Source of the DNA: Pseudomonas sp. ok272
GTDB taxonomy: Bacteria > Pseudomonadota > Gammaproteobacteria > Pseudomonadales > Pseudomonadaceae
Assembly: GCF_900109995.1 (NCBI RefSeq)
Contig: NZ_FOCB01000004.1
Coordinates: 248,001 to 312,000, forward strand
DNA length: 64,000 nt
Direction: 5' to 3'
Shown here: one piece after another, positions 1 to 9,054 of the stretch
How positions within the stretch are numbered: the first letter of the stretch is position 1
Layout of the letters: each line of letters starts with the position of its first letter
Notes under the pieces: generated by a model
Seen by the model: the letters and a program-made list of their open reading frames with translations, nothing else
What the model was told of the DNA's origin: nothing
Databases searched by the model: none
Program-made: the position numbers and the translations under genes

Positions 1-1151
1 GCTTCATCGCCGCTATTGAGGCCCAGGCGCACCAAGCGATTACGCACCAGTACCAGTTCGCCCACCATGTTCATGATTTCATCAAGGCGCGCAGTGTCCA
101 CGCGCACAGTGGTCTCGGCTTCGCTGGCCGGCTTTTCCGCAGCGGGCGCAGCGGCACGCGCCGGGGCTGGGGCTGGGGCGGCCCGAGGCGCCTCGACCTT
201 GGCCACGGCCTTGGGTGGAGCAGCCGCCACTGGCGCTGCTGTCGCGGTACCGGATGAGGCGGTGCCCGGAGTCTGGAACTTGCCCTTGCCGTGCAGTTCG
301 TCGAGCAGCGATTCGAATTCGTGATCGGAAATCAGCTCGCCGCCCGCCGCCACCGCGCTCGGCGCAGCAGGTACCGGAACCGAGGCGATGGCCGACTCCA
401 GCGCGTCGACGGCAAAGTTGCCCTTGCCATGAAGTTGGTCGAGCAACGCTTCAAATTCGTCGTCGGTAATATCGGTGCTGGCCGGCGCTTGTGCCGGGGC
501 AACGGGTTCGGACGGCACTGCGAGGGCATCGACAGCGAACTGGCCTTTACCGTGCAGTTGGTCAAGCAACGACTCGAACTCGGCATCGGTGATGTCATCA
601 CCCGCGGCCGCTGGCGCCTGGGCCACCGGCGCTTCGGCCTGCGCCTTGACGGCATTGAGCGAGTCCAGCAGCAGTTCAAATTCGTTGTCGGTGATGTCAC
701 CCGAGTCGACGACCTCAGGCTCGGCCGCTGCTTCGACGATTGGCGCCACAGCCTCCGCCGCTTGCGGTTCCGCCAGGCGCGCCAATGCCGCCAATAGCTC
801 GGGGGTCGCAGCCGTGACCGGTGCCCGCTCCCGGACTTCGCCAAACATGCCATTGACGGCGTCCAGCGCTTCGAGCACCACGTCCATCAACTCCGAATCG
901 ACGCGACGTTCACCCTTGCGCAGGATGTCGAACACGTTCTCGGCGATGTGACAGCACTCCACCAACTCGTTGAGTTGGAGGAAGCCGGCGCCCCCTTTTA
1001 CAGTGTGAAAACCGCGAAAAATTGCATTGAGCAGGTCCGCATCATCCGGTCGGCTTTCCAGCTCGACCAACTGCTCGGACAGTTGCTCTAGAATCTCGCC
1101 GGCCTCAACCAGGAAATCCTGAAGGATCTCTTCATCGGCGCCGAAGCTCAT
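1..1151 (-). CDS. cheA: Chemotaxis histidine kinase CheA, N-terminal part (cut by window edge)
   Basis: CheA autophosphorylates on histidine and passes the phosphate to CheY, coupling chemoreceptors to the motor. The frame is open from ATG at 1151 to the window edge, so about 383 N-terminal residues are seen. The Hpt (P1) domain carries FHTVKGGAGF with phospho-His49. A long linker follows with four copies of a motif like DITDxEFExLLDxLHGKG, separated by Ala/Pro-rich spacers. The last residues (RVDTARLDEIMNMVGELV) are the start of the dimerisation domain. The catalytic and CheW-like domains lie outside the window. It is last in the visible fliA-cheY-cheZ-cheA order, 28 bp after cheZ. Confidence 0.96.
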   Translation of the reverse strand, partial: MSFGADEEILQDFLVEAGEILEQLSEQLVELESRPDDADLLNAIFRGFHTVKGGAGFLQLNELVECCHIAENVFDILRKGERRVDSELMDVVLEALDAVNGMFGEVRERAPVTAATPELLAALARLAEPQAAEAVAPIVEAAAEPEVVDSGDITDNEFELLLDSLNAVKAQAEAPVAQAPAAAGDDITDAEFESLLDQLHGKGQFAVDALAVPSEPVAPAQAPASTDITDDEFEALLDQLHGKGNFAVDALESAIASVPVPAAPSAVAAGGELISDHEFESLLDELHGKGKFQTPGTASSGTATAAPVAAAPPKAVAKVEAPRAAPAPAPARAAAPAAEKPASEAETTVRVDTARLDEIMNMVGELVLVRNRLVRLGLNSGDE

Positions 1152-1179
1152 GAATGGGTGCTCCTAAATAGGGCTGAAC

Positions 1180-1968
1180 CTAGAAACCTAGGCTGGAAAG
1201 CAAATCGTCCACGTCATCCTGACCGGACATCACGTCATCACGTTTATCGGCATGAATCTGTGGACCTTCACCCTGCGCCAGATGTTTTTTCGGATCTTTT
1301 TCAGCGAGGATCGATTCGCGGTCATGTTCGATGCCCGCGAAGCGGTCGACCTGGCTGGCCATCAACACGAGTTTGAGCAGGTTGCTCTCGACTTCGGTGA
1401 CCAGTTGAGTCACACGCTTGATCACCTGGCCGGTGAGGTCCTGGTAGTCCTGGGCCAACAGAATATCGTTGAGATTGCCCGCAACGACCTGGGTCTGCTC
1501 GGCGCTGCGCGCCAGGAAACCGTCGACACGCCGGGCCAGTTCACGGAACTCTTCGGCCCCCACTTCACGCCGCATGAAGCGGCCCCAGTCGGCGCTCAAC
1601 GCCTGGGCGTCAGTGCTCAGGCCGTTGACCAGCGGTGTGCTGTTCTCGACCAGGTCCATGGTCCGGTTGGCCGCCGCCTCGGTCAGCTTGACCACATACG
1701 ACAGGCGCTCAGTGGCATCGGTGATCTGCGAGACTTCCTCGGCTTGAGGCATGTGCGGGTCAATCTGAAAGTTGACGATCGCACTGTGCAACTCGCGAGT
1801 CAGCTTGCCGACTTCCTGGTACAGGCCGCGGTCACGGGTCTGATTGAGCTCATGGATCAGTTGCACGGCGTCGCCGAACCGGCCTTTCTCAAGGCTTTTG
1901 ACCAATTCGACCGCATGTTTTTTCAGGGTCGATTCAAAATCAGCCTGTGATGTTTCTCGTTGCTCCAT
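1180..1968 (-). CDS. cheZ: CheY-P phosphatase CheZ
   Basis: This 262-residue, mainly alpha-helical protein removes phosphate from CheY-P and so ends the chemotaxis signal. The long helical hairpin carries the catalytic segment ILLAQDYQDLTGQVIKRV, with the conserved Asp-Gln of the CheZ family. The C-terminal tail ends DDVDDLLSSLGF, the conserved CheY-docking peptide. It lies between cheY (30 bp upstream) and cheA on the same strand, which supports the call. Length is slightly above that of enteric CheZ. Confidence 0.96.
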   Translation of the reverse strand: MEQRETSQADFESTLKKHAVELVKSLEKGRFGDAVQLIHELNQTRDRGLYQEVGKLTRELHSAIVNFQIDPHMPQAEEVSQITDATERLSYVVKLTEAAANRTMDLVENSTPLVNGLSTDAQALSADWGRFMRREVGAEEFRELARRVDGFLARSAEQTQVVAGNLNDILLAQDYQDLTGQVIKRVTQLVTEVESNLLKLVLMASQVDRFAGIEHDRESILAEKDPKKHLAQGEGPQIHADKRDDVMSGQDDVDDLLSSLGF

Positions 1969-1998
1969 AGCTCCCCCGTGGCGCAGTGGCTGCGCGCA

Positions 1999-2370
1999 TC
2001 AGCCGATGCGTTCGAAGATTTTCTCGATCTTGTCTTTCAACGCCTGGGCTGTGAAAGGCTTGACCACATAGCCGTTTACACCGGCTTGAGCGGCCTCGAT
2101 GATCTGCTCACGCTTGGCTTCGGCGGTGACCATCAACACCGGCAGGTGCTTGAGTTTTTCATCGGCACGCACGTGGCGCAGCAGGTCGATACCGGTCATG
2201 CCCGGCATGTTCCAGTCCGTTACCAGAAAGTCGATGCTGCCGCTGTTGAGCACAGGGATGGCGGTAGTGCCGTCGTCTGCCTCGACCGTGTTGGTGAACC
2301 CGAGGTCACGCAACAGGTTTTTAATGATCCGCCGCATCGTTGAGAAGTCATCAACGATGAGGATTTTCAT
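1999..2370 (-). CDS. cheY: Chemotaxis response regulator CheY
   Basis: A single receiver domain of 123 residues that, when phosphorylated by CheA, binds the FliM/FliN switch. The acidic pair is at Asp7-Asp8 (ILIVDDFS), the phosphoacceptor is Asp52 (TDWNMPG), the conserved Thr is in MVTAEA and the Lys in VVKPF. An in-frame TTG eight codons upstream is possible, but the ATG at 2370 gives the standard MKILIVDD start and is preferred. It is followed by cheZ. Confidence 0.97.
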   Translation of the reverse strand: MKILIVDDFSTMRRIIKNLLRDLGFTNTVEADDGTTAIPVLNSGSIDFLVTDWNMPGMTGIDLLRHVRADEKLKHLPVLMVTAEAKREQIIEAAQAGVNGYVVKPFTAQALKDKIEKIFERIG

Positions 2371-2535
2371 GTTCTTGTCCAATTCGACCTCCAAGCAGTC
2401 TTAAACGCGCCCAGCACCTGGACACGCCATTCAATCAATTCGGCAGAGCACTCAACGACGGTTTGGAGCACAACGAATGAGCACCGGTGCAGCCTTCGCG
2501 GCACGGGTGTCGTACGCAGTGTCCCCACACTGCTG

Positions 2536-3276
2536 TCAGCGCGCTCGCCACTCCCCCAAACGCCCCCGCAAACGGGCTGCGCACTGGCTGTGTAACTGGC
2601 TGACCCGCGATTCGCTGACCCCCAGGACCTCACCGATTTCCTTGAGGTTCAGCTCTTCGTCGTAGTACAGCGCCAACACCAGTCGCTCACGCTCCGGCAA
2701 ATTGGCAATCGCGTCCGCCAACGCAGCCTGGAAGCGCTCGTCTTCCAGGTCACGCGACGGCTCAAGATGAGCACTCGCGCCATCCTCGTGCAGCCCTTCG
2801 TGTTCGCCGTCCTGCAACAGGTCGTCGAAACTGAACAGGCGACTGCCCAAGGTGTCGTTCAAAATCCCGTAATAATCGTCGAGACTCAATTGGAGTTCGG
2901 CCGCAACCTCGTGATCTTTAGCGTCACGTCCGGTTTTAGCTTCAATTGAGCGAATAGCGTCACTGACCATCCGCGTATTGCGATGGACCGAGCGTGGCGC
3001 CCAGTCCCCTTTGCGAACCTCATCGAGCATCGCGCCGCGGATACGAATCCCGGCGTACGTCTCGAAACTGGCCCCCTTGCTCGCGTCATACTTGGTCGAC
3101 ACTTCAAGCAGGCCAATCATCCCCGCCTGGATCAGGTCTTCGACCTGCACGCTGGCCGGTAGACGCGCCAGCAGGTGGTAAGCAATGCGTTTTACCAGCG
3201 GCGCGTAACGCTCGATCAGCTCGTACTGCGCGTCACGCGCCGACTTCTTGTACAGGTTGTAGCCGCTGGCTGTCAT
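2536..3276 (-). CDS. fliA: Flagellar sigma factor FliA (sigma-28)
   Basis: RNA polymerase sigma factor for late flagellar genes such as fliC. It has 246 residues with regions 2 (LVKRIAYHLLARLP, VEDLIQAGMIGLLE), 3 (GDWAPRSVHRNTRMV) and 4, whose helix-turn-helix is near residues 205-232 (LKEIGEVLGVSESRVSQLHS). Region 1 is short, as is normal for this group. Its ATG overlaps the fleN stop codon in an ATGA arrangement, implying translational coupling. A promoter matching its consensus is found upstream of fliC in this window. Confidence 0.97.
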   Translation of the reverse strand: MTASGYNLYKKSARDAQYELIERYAPLVKRIAYHLLARLPASVQVEDLIQAGMIGLLEVSTKYDASKGASFETYAGIRIRGAMLDEVRKGDWAPRSVHRNTRMVSDAIRSIEAKTGRDAKDHEVAAELQLSLDDYYGILNDTLGSRLFSFDDLLQDGEHEGLHEDGASAHLEPSRDLEDERFQAALADAIANLPERERLVLALYYDEELNLKEIGEVLGVSESRVSQLHSQCAARLRGRLGEWRAR

Positions 3277-4103
3277 AGCACGGGACCCGCCGTCTGTTGC
3301 ACCAGGCGCTCGACGAAAAACTCCAGGTGCCCACGCGGGTTAGCCGGCAGTGGCCAGGTATCGACCTTCTGCGCGATGGCCTTGAACGCCAGTGCGCATT
3401 TTGAACGGGGAAAGGCTTCATACACCGCGCGCTGCTTCTGTACCGCCTTGCGCACGCTTTCGTCGTACGGGACCGCGCCGACGTATTGCAAGGCAACATC
3501 CAGGAAACGATCGGTAACCTTGGTCAACTTGGCGAACAGGTTGCGCCCTTCCTGGGGACTTTGAGCCATGTTGGCCAGGACGCGGAAGCGATTCATCCCG
3601 TAGTCGCGGTTCAGCAACTTGATCAGCGCATAGGCGTCGGTGATGGACGTCGGCTCATCGCAGACGACCAGCAATACTTCCTGTGCCGCGCGCACGAAAC
3701 TGACCACCGACTCACCGATACCGGCCGCCGTGTCGATCACCAACACATCCAGGTTGTCACCGATGTCGCTGAACGCCTGGATCAGGCCCGCGTGCTGGGC
3801 CGGACTCAGGTGCACCATGCTCTGAGTACCGGAAGCTGCCGGCACGATGCGAATACCGCCCGGCCCCTGCAGCAATACGTCGCGCAGTTCGCAGCGGCCC
3901 TCGATGACATCCGCCAGCGTACGCTTGGGCGTGAGCCCCAGCAGCACGTCAACGTTGGCCAATCCCAGGTCGGCGTCCAACAGCATGACGCGTCGGCCAA
4001 GCTCTGCCAGGGCCAGGGACAAATTCACTGACACGTTAGTCTTGCCGACGCCACCTTTGCCGCCGGTCACCGCGATCACCTGTACGGGATGCATGCTGCC
4101 CAT
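3273..4103 (-). CDS. fleN: Flagellar number regulator FleN (FlhG), MinD-like ATPase
   Basis: A ParA/MinD-family ATPase of 276 residues that keeps flagellar number at one or few by binding FleQ and countering FlhF. The deviant Walker A motif GGKGGVGKT is at residues 14-22. The switch/Walker B region (LLDADLGLANVDVLLG) and VIDTAAGIG follow. The C-terminus carries the membrane-targeting amphipathic stretch. It sits between flhF and fliA as in other polar flagellates. A second ATG three codons in would also give an acceptable start. Confidence 0.96.
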   Translation of the reverse strand: MGSMHPVQVIAVTGGKGGVGKTNVSVNLSLALAELGRRVMLLDADLGLANVDVLLGLTPKRTLADVIEGRCELRDVLLQGPGGIRIVPAASGTQSMVHLSPAQHAGLIQAFSDIGDNLDVLVIDTAAGIGESVVSFVRAAQEVLLVVCDEPTSITDAYALIKLLNRDYGMNRFRVLANMAQSPQEGRNLFAKLTKVTDRFLDVALQYVGAVPYDESVRKAVQKQRAVYEAFPRSKCALAFKAIAQKVDTWPLPANPRGHLEFFVERLVQQTAGPVL

Positions 4104-4217
4104 GTGCTTTCTATACCTTGTCTTACTTAGACGCGGGCTACATGACTGGCTGCGCGTTCATTACCGAACAATGCATGGCAGGCCATCGATGTAGATACAA
4201 ATCTAGTCATTAATACC

Positions 4218-5549
4218 TCAGCCAACCCGTTTGGATGGGCTGTGGTAGAGATCAGCGAACATGTCAGCCATGGCTTCTTCGCTGGGTTCTTCCTGCATCT
4301 GCACGCTCACGGCGCGGCTGACCAACTGGTGGCGGCGCGGCAGGTGCAAATCGTCTGGGATCCTCGGCCCATCCGTCAAATAGGCGACGGGGAGTTCGTG
4401 GCTGATGGCCAGGCTCAATACCTCACCCAGGCTCGCTGTTTCATCGAGTTTAGTCAGGATGCAGCCGGCCAGCCCACAACGCTTGTAACTATGGTACGCG
4501 GCACTCAGCACCTGCTTTTGACTGGTGGTCGCCAGTACCAGGTAATTCCTGGCCTTGATGCCGCGTCCAGCCAGGCTTTCGAGTTGCATACGCAAGGCCG
4601 GGTCGCTGGCCTGCAAGCCCGCGGTGTCGATCAACACCACGCGTTTGCGCAGCAATGGGTCGAGCGCCTGGGCCAGCGATTGGCCGGGATCAACGTGGGT
4701 CACCGAGACATTGAGGATACGCCCCAGGGTCTTGAGCTGCTCCTGGGCGCCGATGCGGTAGCTGTCCATGCTGACCAGGGCGATGTTCTGCGCGCCGTAC
4801 TTGAGCACGTAGCGCGCGGCCAGCTTGGCCAGCGTGGTGGTCTTGCCCATGCCGGCCGGGCCGACCATGGCGATCACACCGCCCTCTTCGAGCGGCTCCA
4901 GCTCCGGGGTGACGATCATGCGCGCCAGGTGCGCGAGCAACATGCGCCAGGCCTGGCGGGGCTCTTCAATGTCGACGGTCAGTTCCAGCAGGTCACGGGA
5001 CAACGGGCCTGACAGGCCGATGCGTTGCAGGCGGCGCCAAAGGTTGGCCTGCTGCGGGCGGCTGCCTTGCAGCTGGTTCCAGGCCAGCGAGCCGAGTTGC
5101 ACTTCCAGCAGTTCACGCAGGCCATTGAGTTCCGAGCGCATCGAGTCATACGCACGCAGGTCGACGCTGGCGGCCACGCTCGGTGCTGGCGCAGGACGTG
5201 GCGGCTCGGACAGGGTCGGCTCGATCAACGGCTCGGCCGCCGTCAGCGGCAGGCCGGCAAACAGTTGTCGACTGGCGTTGCTGATGCTCACGCTATCGCC
5301 ATCGCCCCGCAGGCTCAGCTCGGCCTGGGCAGTAACGATGCGCGACTGGGTCTTGCGCAGTTCGTCTTCGAGCTCGATGTTCGGCACCCGCGGTGCCAGC
5401 GCCGACAGCTTGTAGTCCAGCGCAGCCGTCAGTTCGACACCCCCGGCAATTCGGCGATTGCCAATAATGGCGGCGTCAGCACCCAGCTCATCACGAACCA
5501 GTTTCATGGCCTGACGCATATCGGCGGCGAAAAAACGCTTAACTTGCAT
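4218..5549 (-). CDS. flhF: Flagellar placement GTPase FlhF
   Basis: SRP-type GTPase that sets polar placement of the flagellum and recruits FliF. It has 443 residues: N-terminal basic domain (MQVKRFFAADMRQAMKLVRD), a Pro/Ala-rich linker at about 105-130, then the NG domain. The G1 loop GPAGMGKTTT is at 230-239, followed by SMDSYRIGA, the LIDTAG motif and the TKLDET specificity motif. It lies between flhA and fleN on the same strand, 11 bp from flhA. Confidence 0.97.
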   Translation of the reverse strand: MQVKRFFAADMRQAMKLVRDELGADAAIIGNRRIAGGVELTAALDYKLSALAPRVPNIELEDELRKTQSRIVTAQAELSLRGDGDSVSISNASRQLFAGLPLTAAEPLIEPTLSEPPRPAPAPSVAASVDLRAYDSMRSELNGLRELLEVQLGSLAWNQLQGSRPQQANLWRRLQRIGLSGPLSRDLLELTVDIEEPRQAWRMLLAHLARMIVTPELEPLEEGGVIAMVGPAGMGKTTTLAKLAARYVLKYGAQNIALVSMDSYRIGAQEQLKTLGRILNVSVTHVDPGQSLAQALDPLLRKRVVLIDTAGLQASDPALRMQLESLAGRGIKARNYLVLATTSQKQVLSAAYHSYKRCGLAGCILTKLDETASLGEVLSLAISHELPVAYLTDGPRIPDDLHLPRRHQLVSRAVSVQMQEEPSEEAMADMFADLYHSPSKRVG

Positions 5550-5560
5550 AAACCACTACC

Positions 5561-7690
5561 TCAGCCGTTGGGCCCTACTGTCGCAACGATGGTCACTTGC
5601 TTGTTGTCAGGAATTTCCTGGTAAGCCAACACATGCAACCCCGGGACTGCCAGACGTCCGAACCGCGAGAGCATCGCGCGAACCGGACCTGCTACCAACA
5701 GAATCACCGGATGACCTTGCATCTCCTGACGCTGCGCCGCGTCGATCAACGAACGCTGCAGTTTCTCGGCCATGCTTGGCTCCAGCAAGACGCCCTCATC
5801 GGCCCCTTGCCCTGCCTTCTGCAGACTATTGAGCAATATCTGTTCCAACCTTGGCTCCAAGGTGATCACAGGCAGCTCAGACTCAGTACCTACAATGCTT
5901 TGCACGATTGCGCGAGACAAGCCGACGCGCACCGCCGCCACCAGCGCGGCAGTATCTTGACTCTTGGAGGCGTTGTTCGCGATGGCTTCGGCGATGCTGC
6001 GAATATCGCGTACCGGCACCTGCTCGGCCAGCAGCGCCTGCAACACCTTGAGCAACTGCGACAGCGACAACACCCCTGGGACCAACTCTTCAGCCAGCTT
6101 GGGCGAGCTTTTGGCCAGCAATTGCATGAGTTGCTGGACTTCTTCGTGACCGAGCAGCTCGCTGGAGTGTTTGTACAGAATCTGGTTGAGGTGCGTCGCC
6201 ACCACGGTACTGGCGTCGACCACGGTATAGCCCAGCGACTGTGCCTGGGAGCGCTGACTGACTTCGATCCACACCGCCTCCAGGCCAAAGGCCGGATCTT
6301 TGGCGGTTATGCCATTAAGCGTGCCGTATACCTGCCCCGGGTTGATCGCCAACTCGCGATCCGGGTAAATCTCCGCCTCAGCCAGGATCACCCCCATCAG
6401 GGTCAGGCGGTAGGCACTCGGCGCCAGGTCGAGGTTGTCGCGGATGTGCACGGTCGGCATCAGGAAGCCCAGGTCCTGGGACAGCTTCTTACGCACCCCC
6501 TTGATCCGCGCCAGCAACTGGCCACCCTGGTTGCGATCCACCAGCGGGATCAAGCGGTAGCCGACCTCCAGGCCGATCATGTCGATTGGCGTGACGTCGT
6601 CCCAACCCAGCTCCTTGGTTTCCATCGCGCGCGCTGGCGACGGCAACAGTTCCTGCTGGCGCTTGACCTCTTCCAGCGCCTGCACCTTGACGATGTTGTG
6701 CTTGCGCCAGAACAGGTAGGCACCACCCGCCGCCAATGCCGCCATGCTCAGGAACGCGAAGTGCGGCATGCCCGGCACCACGCCCATCACCGCCATCATC
6801 CCGGCCGCAACCGCCAAGGCCTTGGGCGAGGCGAACATCTGCCGACCGATCTGCTTGCCCATGTCTTCGGAGCCCGAAGCTCGGGTCACCATGATCGCGG
6901 CGGCGGTGGACAACAGCAGTGATGGCAATTGCGCCACCAAACCGTCACCGATGGTCAGCAGCGCGTAAACCCGGCCAGCATCACCGAAGGTCATCCCGTG
7001 CTGGAAGATACCGACCGCCATGCCGCCAATCAGGTTGATGAACAGAATCAACAGGCCGGCAATGGCATCACCGCGCACGAACTTGCTGGCACCGTCCATC
7101 GAACCGTAGAACTCGGCCTCCTGGGCCACTTCGCTACGGCGGGACTTGGCCTGGGCTTGATCGATCAGGCCGGCATTGAGGTCGGCGTCGATGGCCATCT
7201 GTTTGCCGGGCATCGCGTCGAGGGTGAAACGCGCGCTCACCTCGGAAATCCGCCCGGCGCCCTTGGTCACTACCACGAAGTTGATGATCATCAGAATCGC
7301 GAAGACCACGATACCGACCACGTAGTTACCGCCGATCACCACCTCGCCAAACGCCTGGATCACCTTGCCGGCGGCCGCGTGGCCGTCCTGGCCATGGAGC
7401 ATCACCACCCGCGTGGAGGCTACGTTTAGCGCCAGCCGCAACAGGGTCGCCACCAGCAAAATGGTGGGGAACACCGCGAAGTCCAGCGGCCGCAGGGCGT
7501 ACACGCAGACCAGCAGTACCACGATGGACAGGGCAATGTTGAAGGTAAAGAACACGTCGAGCAGGAACGGCGGGATCGGCAACATCATCATTGCCAACAT
7601 CACCAGCAGCAACAGCGGCACCCCCAGGTTGCCCCGACTGAGGTCCGCCAGGTTATTGCGAGCGTTGTTGACTAACTGAGAGCGATCCAC
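5561..7690 (-). CDS. flhA: Flagellar export gate protein FlhA
   Basis: Inner-membrane proton-driven export gate component. It has 709 residues: an N-terminal half with about eight hydrophobic helices (for example LLLLVMLAMMMLPIPPFLLD), the conserved cytosolic loop with RISEVSARFTLDAMPGKQM, and a cytosolic C-terminal domain from about residue 350 that binds chaperone-substrate complexes. The start is GTG, preceded by GGGGA at six bases. A sigma-54-type promoter lies about 65 bp upstream, so it probably begins the flhA-flhF-fleN-fliA transcript. Confidence 0.97.
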   Translation of the reverse strand: MDRSQLVNNARNNLADLSRGNLGVPLLLLVMLAMMMLPIPPFLLDVFFTFNIALSIVVLLVCVYALRPLDFAVFPTILLVATLLRLALNVASTRVVMLHGQDGHAAAGKVIQAFGEVVIGGNYVVGIVVFAILMIINFVVVTKGAGRISEVSARFTLDAMPGKQMAIDADLNAGLIDQAQAKSRRSEVAQEAEFYGSMDGASKFVRGDAIAGLLILFINLIGGMAVGIFQHGMTFGDAGRVYALLTIGDGLVAQLPSLLLSTAAAIMVTRASGSEDMGKQIGRQMFASPKALAVAAGMMAVMGVVPGMPHFAFLSMAALAAGGAYLFWRKHNIVKVQALEEVKRQQELLPSPARAMETKELGWDDVTPIDMIGLEVGYRLIPLVDRNQGGQLLARIKGVRKKLSQDLGFLMPTVHIRDNLDLAPSAYRLTLMGVILAEAEIYPDRELAINPGQVYGTLNGITAKDPAFGLEAVWIEVSQRSQAQSLGYTVVDASTVVATHLNQILYKHSSELLGHEEVQQLMQLLAKSSPKLAEELVPGVLSLSQLLKVLQALLAEQVPVRDIRSIAEAIANNASKSQDTAALVAAVRVGLSRAIVQSIVGTESELPVITLEPRLEQILLNSLQKAGQGADEGVLLEPSMAEKLQRSLIDAAQRQEMQGHPVILLVAGPVRAMLSRFGRLAVPGLHVLAYQEIPDNKQVTIVATVGPNG

Positions 7691-7752
7691 CGGTATTCCC
7701 CGTTCCTTTGAAGCAAAACTTTGACGCCTGAAGCGGGCGCAGAGCGGCTACT

Positions 7753-7767
7753 GCAAGAAGCTTTCCA
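7753..7767 (-). promoter_or_regulatory. Putative sigma-54 promoter for flhA
   Basis: On the minus strand the sequence TGGAAAGCTTCTTGC has GG and GC separated by ten bases, the sigma-54 -24/-12 geometry. It ends about 60 bases before the flhA GTG. It matches TGGCACG-N4-TTGCW except in the -24 half. Expected activator is FleQ. Confidence 0.6.
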
Positions 7768-7850
7768 ACTTTTGCCGAGGCTGGGAATACAAGAAATTGG
7801 AAGGACGTGGATCGGTACACCCGCAGGAGACTGGTCGACTGGTGAGCGAC

Positions 7851-7876
7851 CTCTGCGAGCAAGCTCGGCCCTACCA
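7851..7876. repeat. Degenerate single REP element
   Basis: The sequence is a diverged form of the Pseudomonas REP palindrome (TGCGAGCAAGCTCGGCCCTAC), in the gap between flhB and flhA. It lacks a partner copy and lies close to the flhB stop codon. Confidence 0.55.
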
Positions 7877-7911
7877 TTTGGATCGATGTACACCGACTGG
7901 AAATGAGCCTA

Positions 7912-9051
7912 TCAAGAGTCGCGGCGCAGTTCCGGCGGGATCGGCACCTCATCCTTGAACGGCTCCGGGCGCGTGCCCTTGCCGGCGCGGTACTGACGGA
8001 TCTGGTAGACGTAGGCCAGGACCTGGGCCACCGCCAGGTACAGCCCGCCGGGGATTTCCTGCTCCAACTCGGTGGAGTAATAGATCGCCCGGGCCAGGCC
8101 GGGCGATTCGAGCAGGAGGATGTCGTTGGCCACGGCGATTTCGCGGATCTTCAAGGCCGTAAAATCGCTGCCCTTGGCCAGCAGCATCGGCGCCCCCCCA
8201 TTGTCCGGATCGTACTTGAGGGCCACGGCGTAGTGGGTCGGGTTGGTGATGACCACGTCGGCGTCGGGAACGGCCGCCATCATCCGTCGCTGGGACATCT
8301 CCCGCTGTAGCTGGCGTATGCGCTGCTTGACCTCGGGCCGACCCTCCTGGTCCTTGTGTTCGTCGCGCACTTCCTGCTTGGTCATCAACAGCTTTTTATG
8401 GCTCTGGTAGAGCTGCACCGGCACGTCGACGGCCGCGATCAGGATCAACCCGCAGGCCACCCACAAGGCACTCCAACCCACCAACTGCACACTGTGGATG
8501 ATCGCCTGCTCCAGCGGCTCGTGGGCGATGCGCAGCAGATCGTCAATGTCCGCCTTGAGCACCGTCAGCGCCACAAACAGAATCAGCAGGAACTTGGCCA
8601 ATGCCTTGAGCAGCTCGATGAGAGCGGTCGAGGAGAACATGCGCTTGAGGCCACTGGCCGGGCTCATGCGGCTGAACTTGGGCGCCAGGCTGCCCGCTGC
8701 GAACAGCCACCCACCCAGGGAGATGGGGCCGATGACCGCCGCCAGCAGCAAGGTGATCAGCACTGGCTGCACCGCGATGATCGCGATCTTGCCCGAGTGC
8801 AGCAGGTACAACCCCATGGCCCCGGGACTGAGCAGCACCTCGCGCGGCAGGCTGAAGTTCAGGCGCATGATTTCCATCAGGTCCTGCGCCAGGCCGGCGC
8901 CATAGACCAACAGCGCGCCGGCACCTGCCAGCATCACCGCCAGGGTATTGAGTTCCTTGGACCGGGCAATCTCGCCCTTCTCCCGGGCGTCCTTTTTCTT
9001 TTTGTCCGTGGGGTCTTCTGTCTTGTCCTGACCGCTATCGCTCTCGGCCAT
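7912..9051 (-). CDS. flhB: Flagellar export switch protein FlhB
   Basis: Export apparatus membrane protein that switches substrate class from hook to filament. It has 379 residues with a charged N-terminus, four hydrophobic helices between about 35 and 210, and a cytosolic domain with the autocleavage site Asn-Pro-Thr-His at 270-273 (VVITNPTHYAVALKY). The tail after 355 is proline-rich. It follows fliR by 3 bp and closes the fliL-flhB gene string. Confidence 0.97.
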   Translation of the reverse strand: MAESDSGQDKTEDPTDKKKKDAREKGEIARSKELNTLAVMLAGAGALLVYGAGLAQDLMEIMRLNFSLPREVLLSPGAMGLYLLHSGKIAIIAVQPVLITLLLAAVIGPISLGGWLFAAGSLAPKFSRMSPASGLKRMFSSTALIELLKALAKFLLILFVALTVLKADIDDLLRIAHEPLEQAIIHSVQLVGWSALWVACGLILIAAVDVPVQLYQSHKKLLMTKQEVRDEHKDQEGRPEVKQRIRQLQREMSQRRMMAAVPDADVVITNPTHYAVALKYDPDNGGAPMLLAKGSDFTALKIREIAVANDILLLESPGLARAIYYSTELEQEIPGGLYLAVAQVLAYVYQIRQYRAGKGTRPEPFKDEVPIPPELRRDS

Positions 9052-9054
9052 GGC

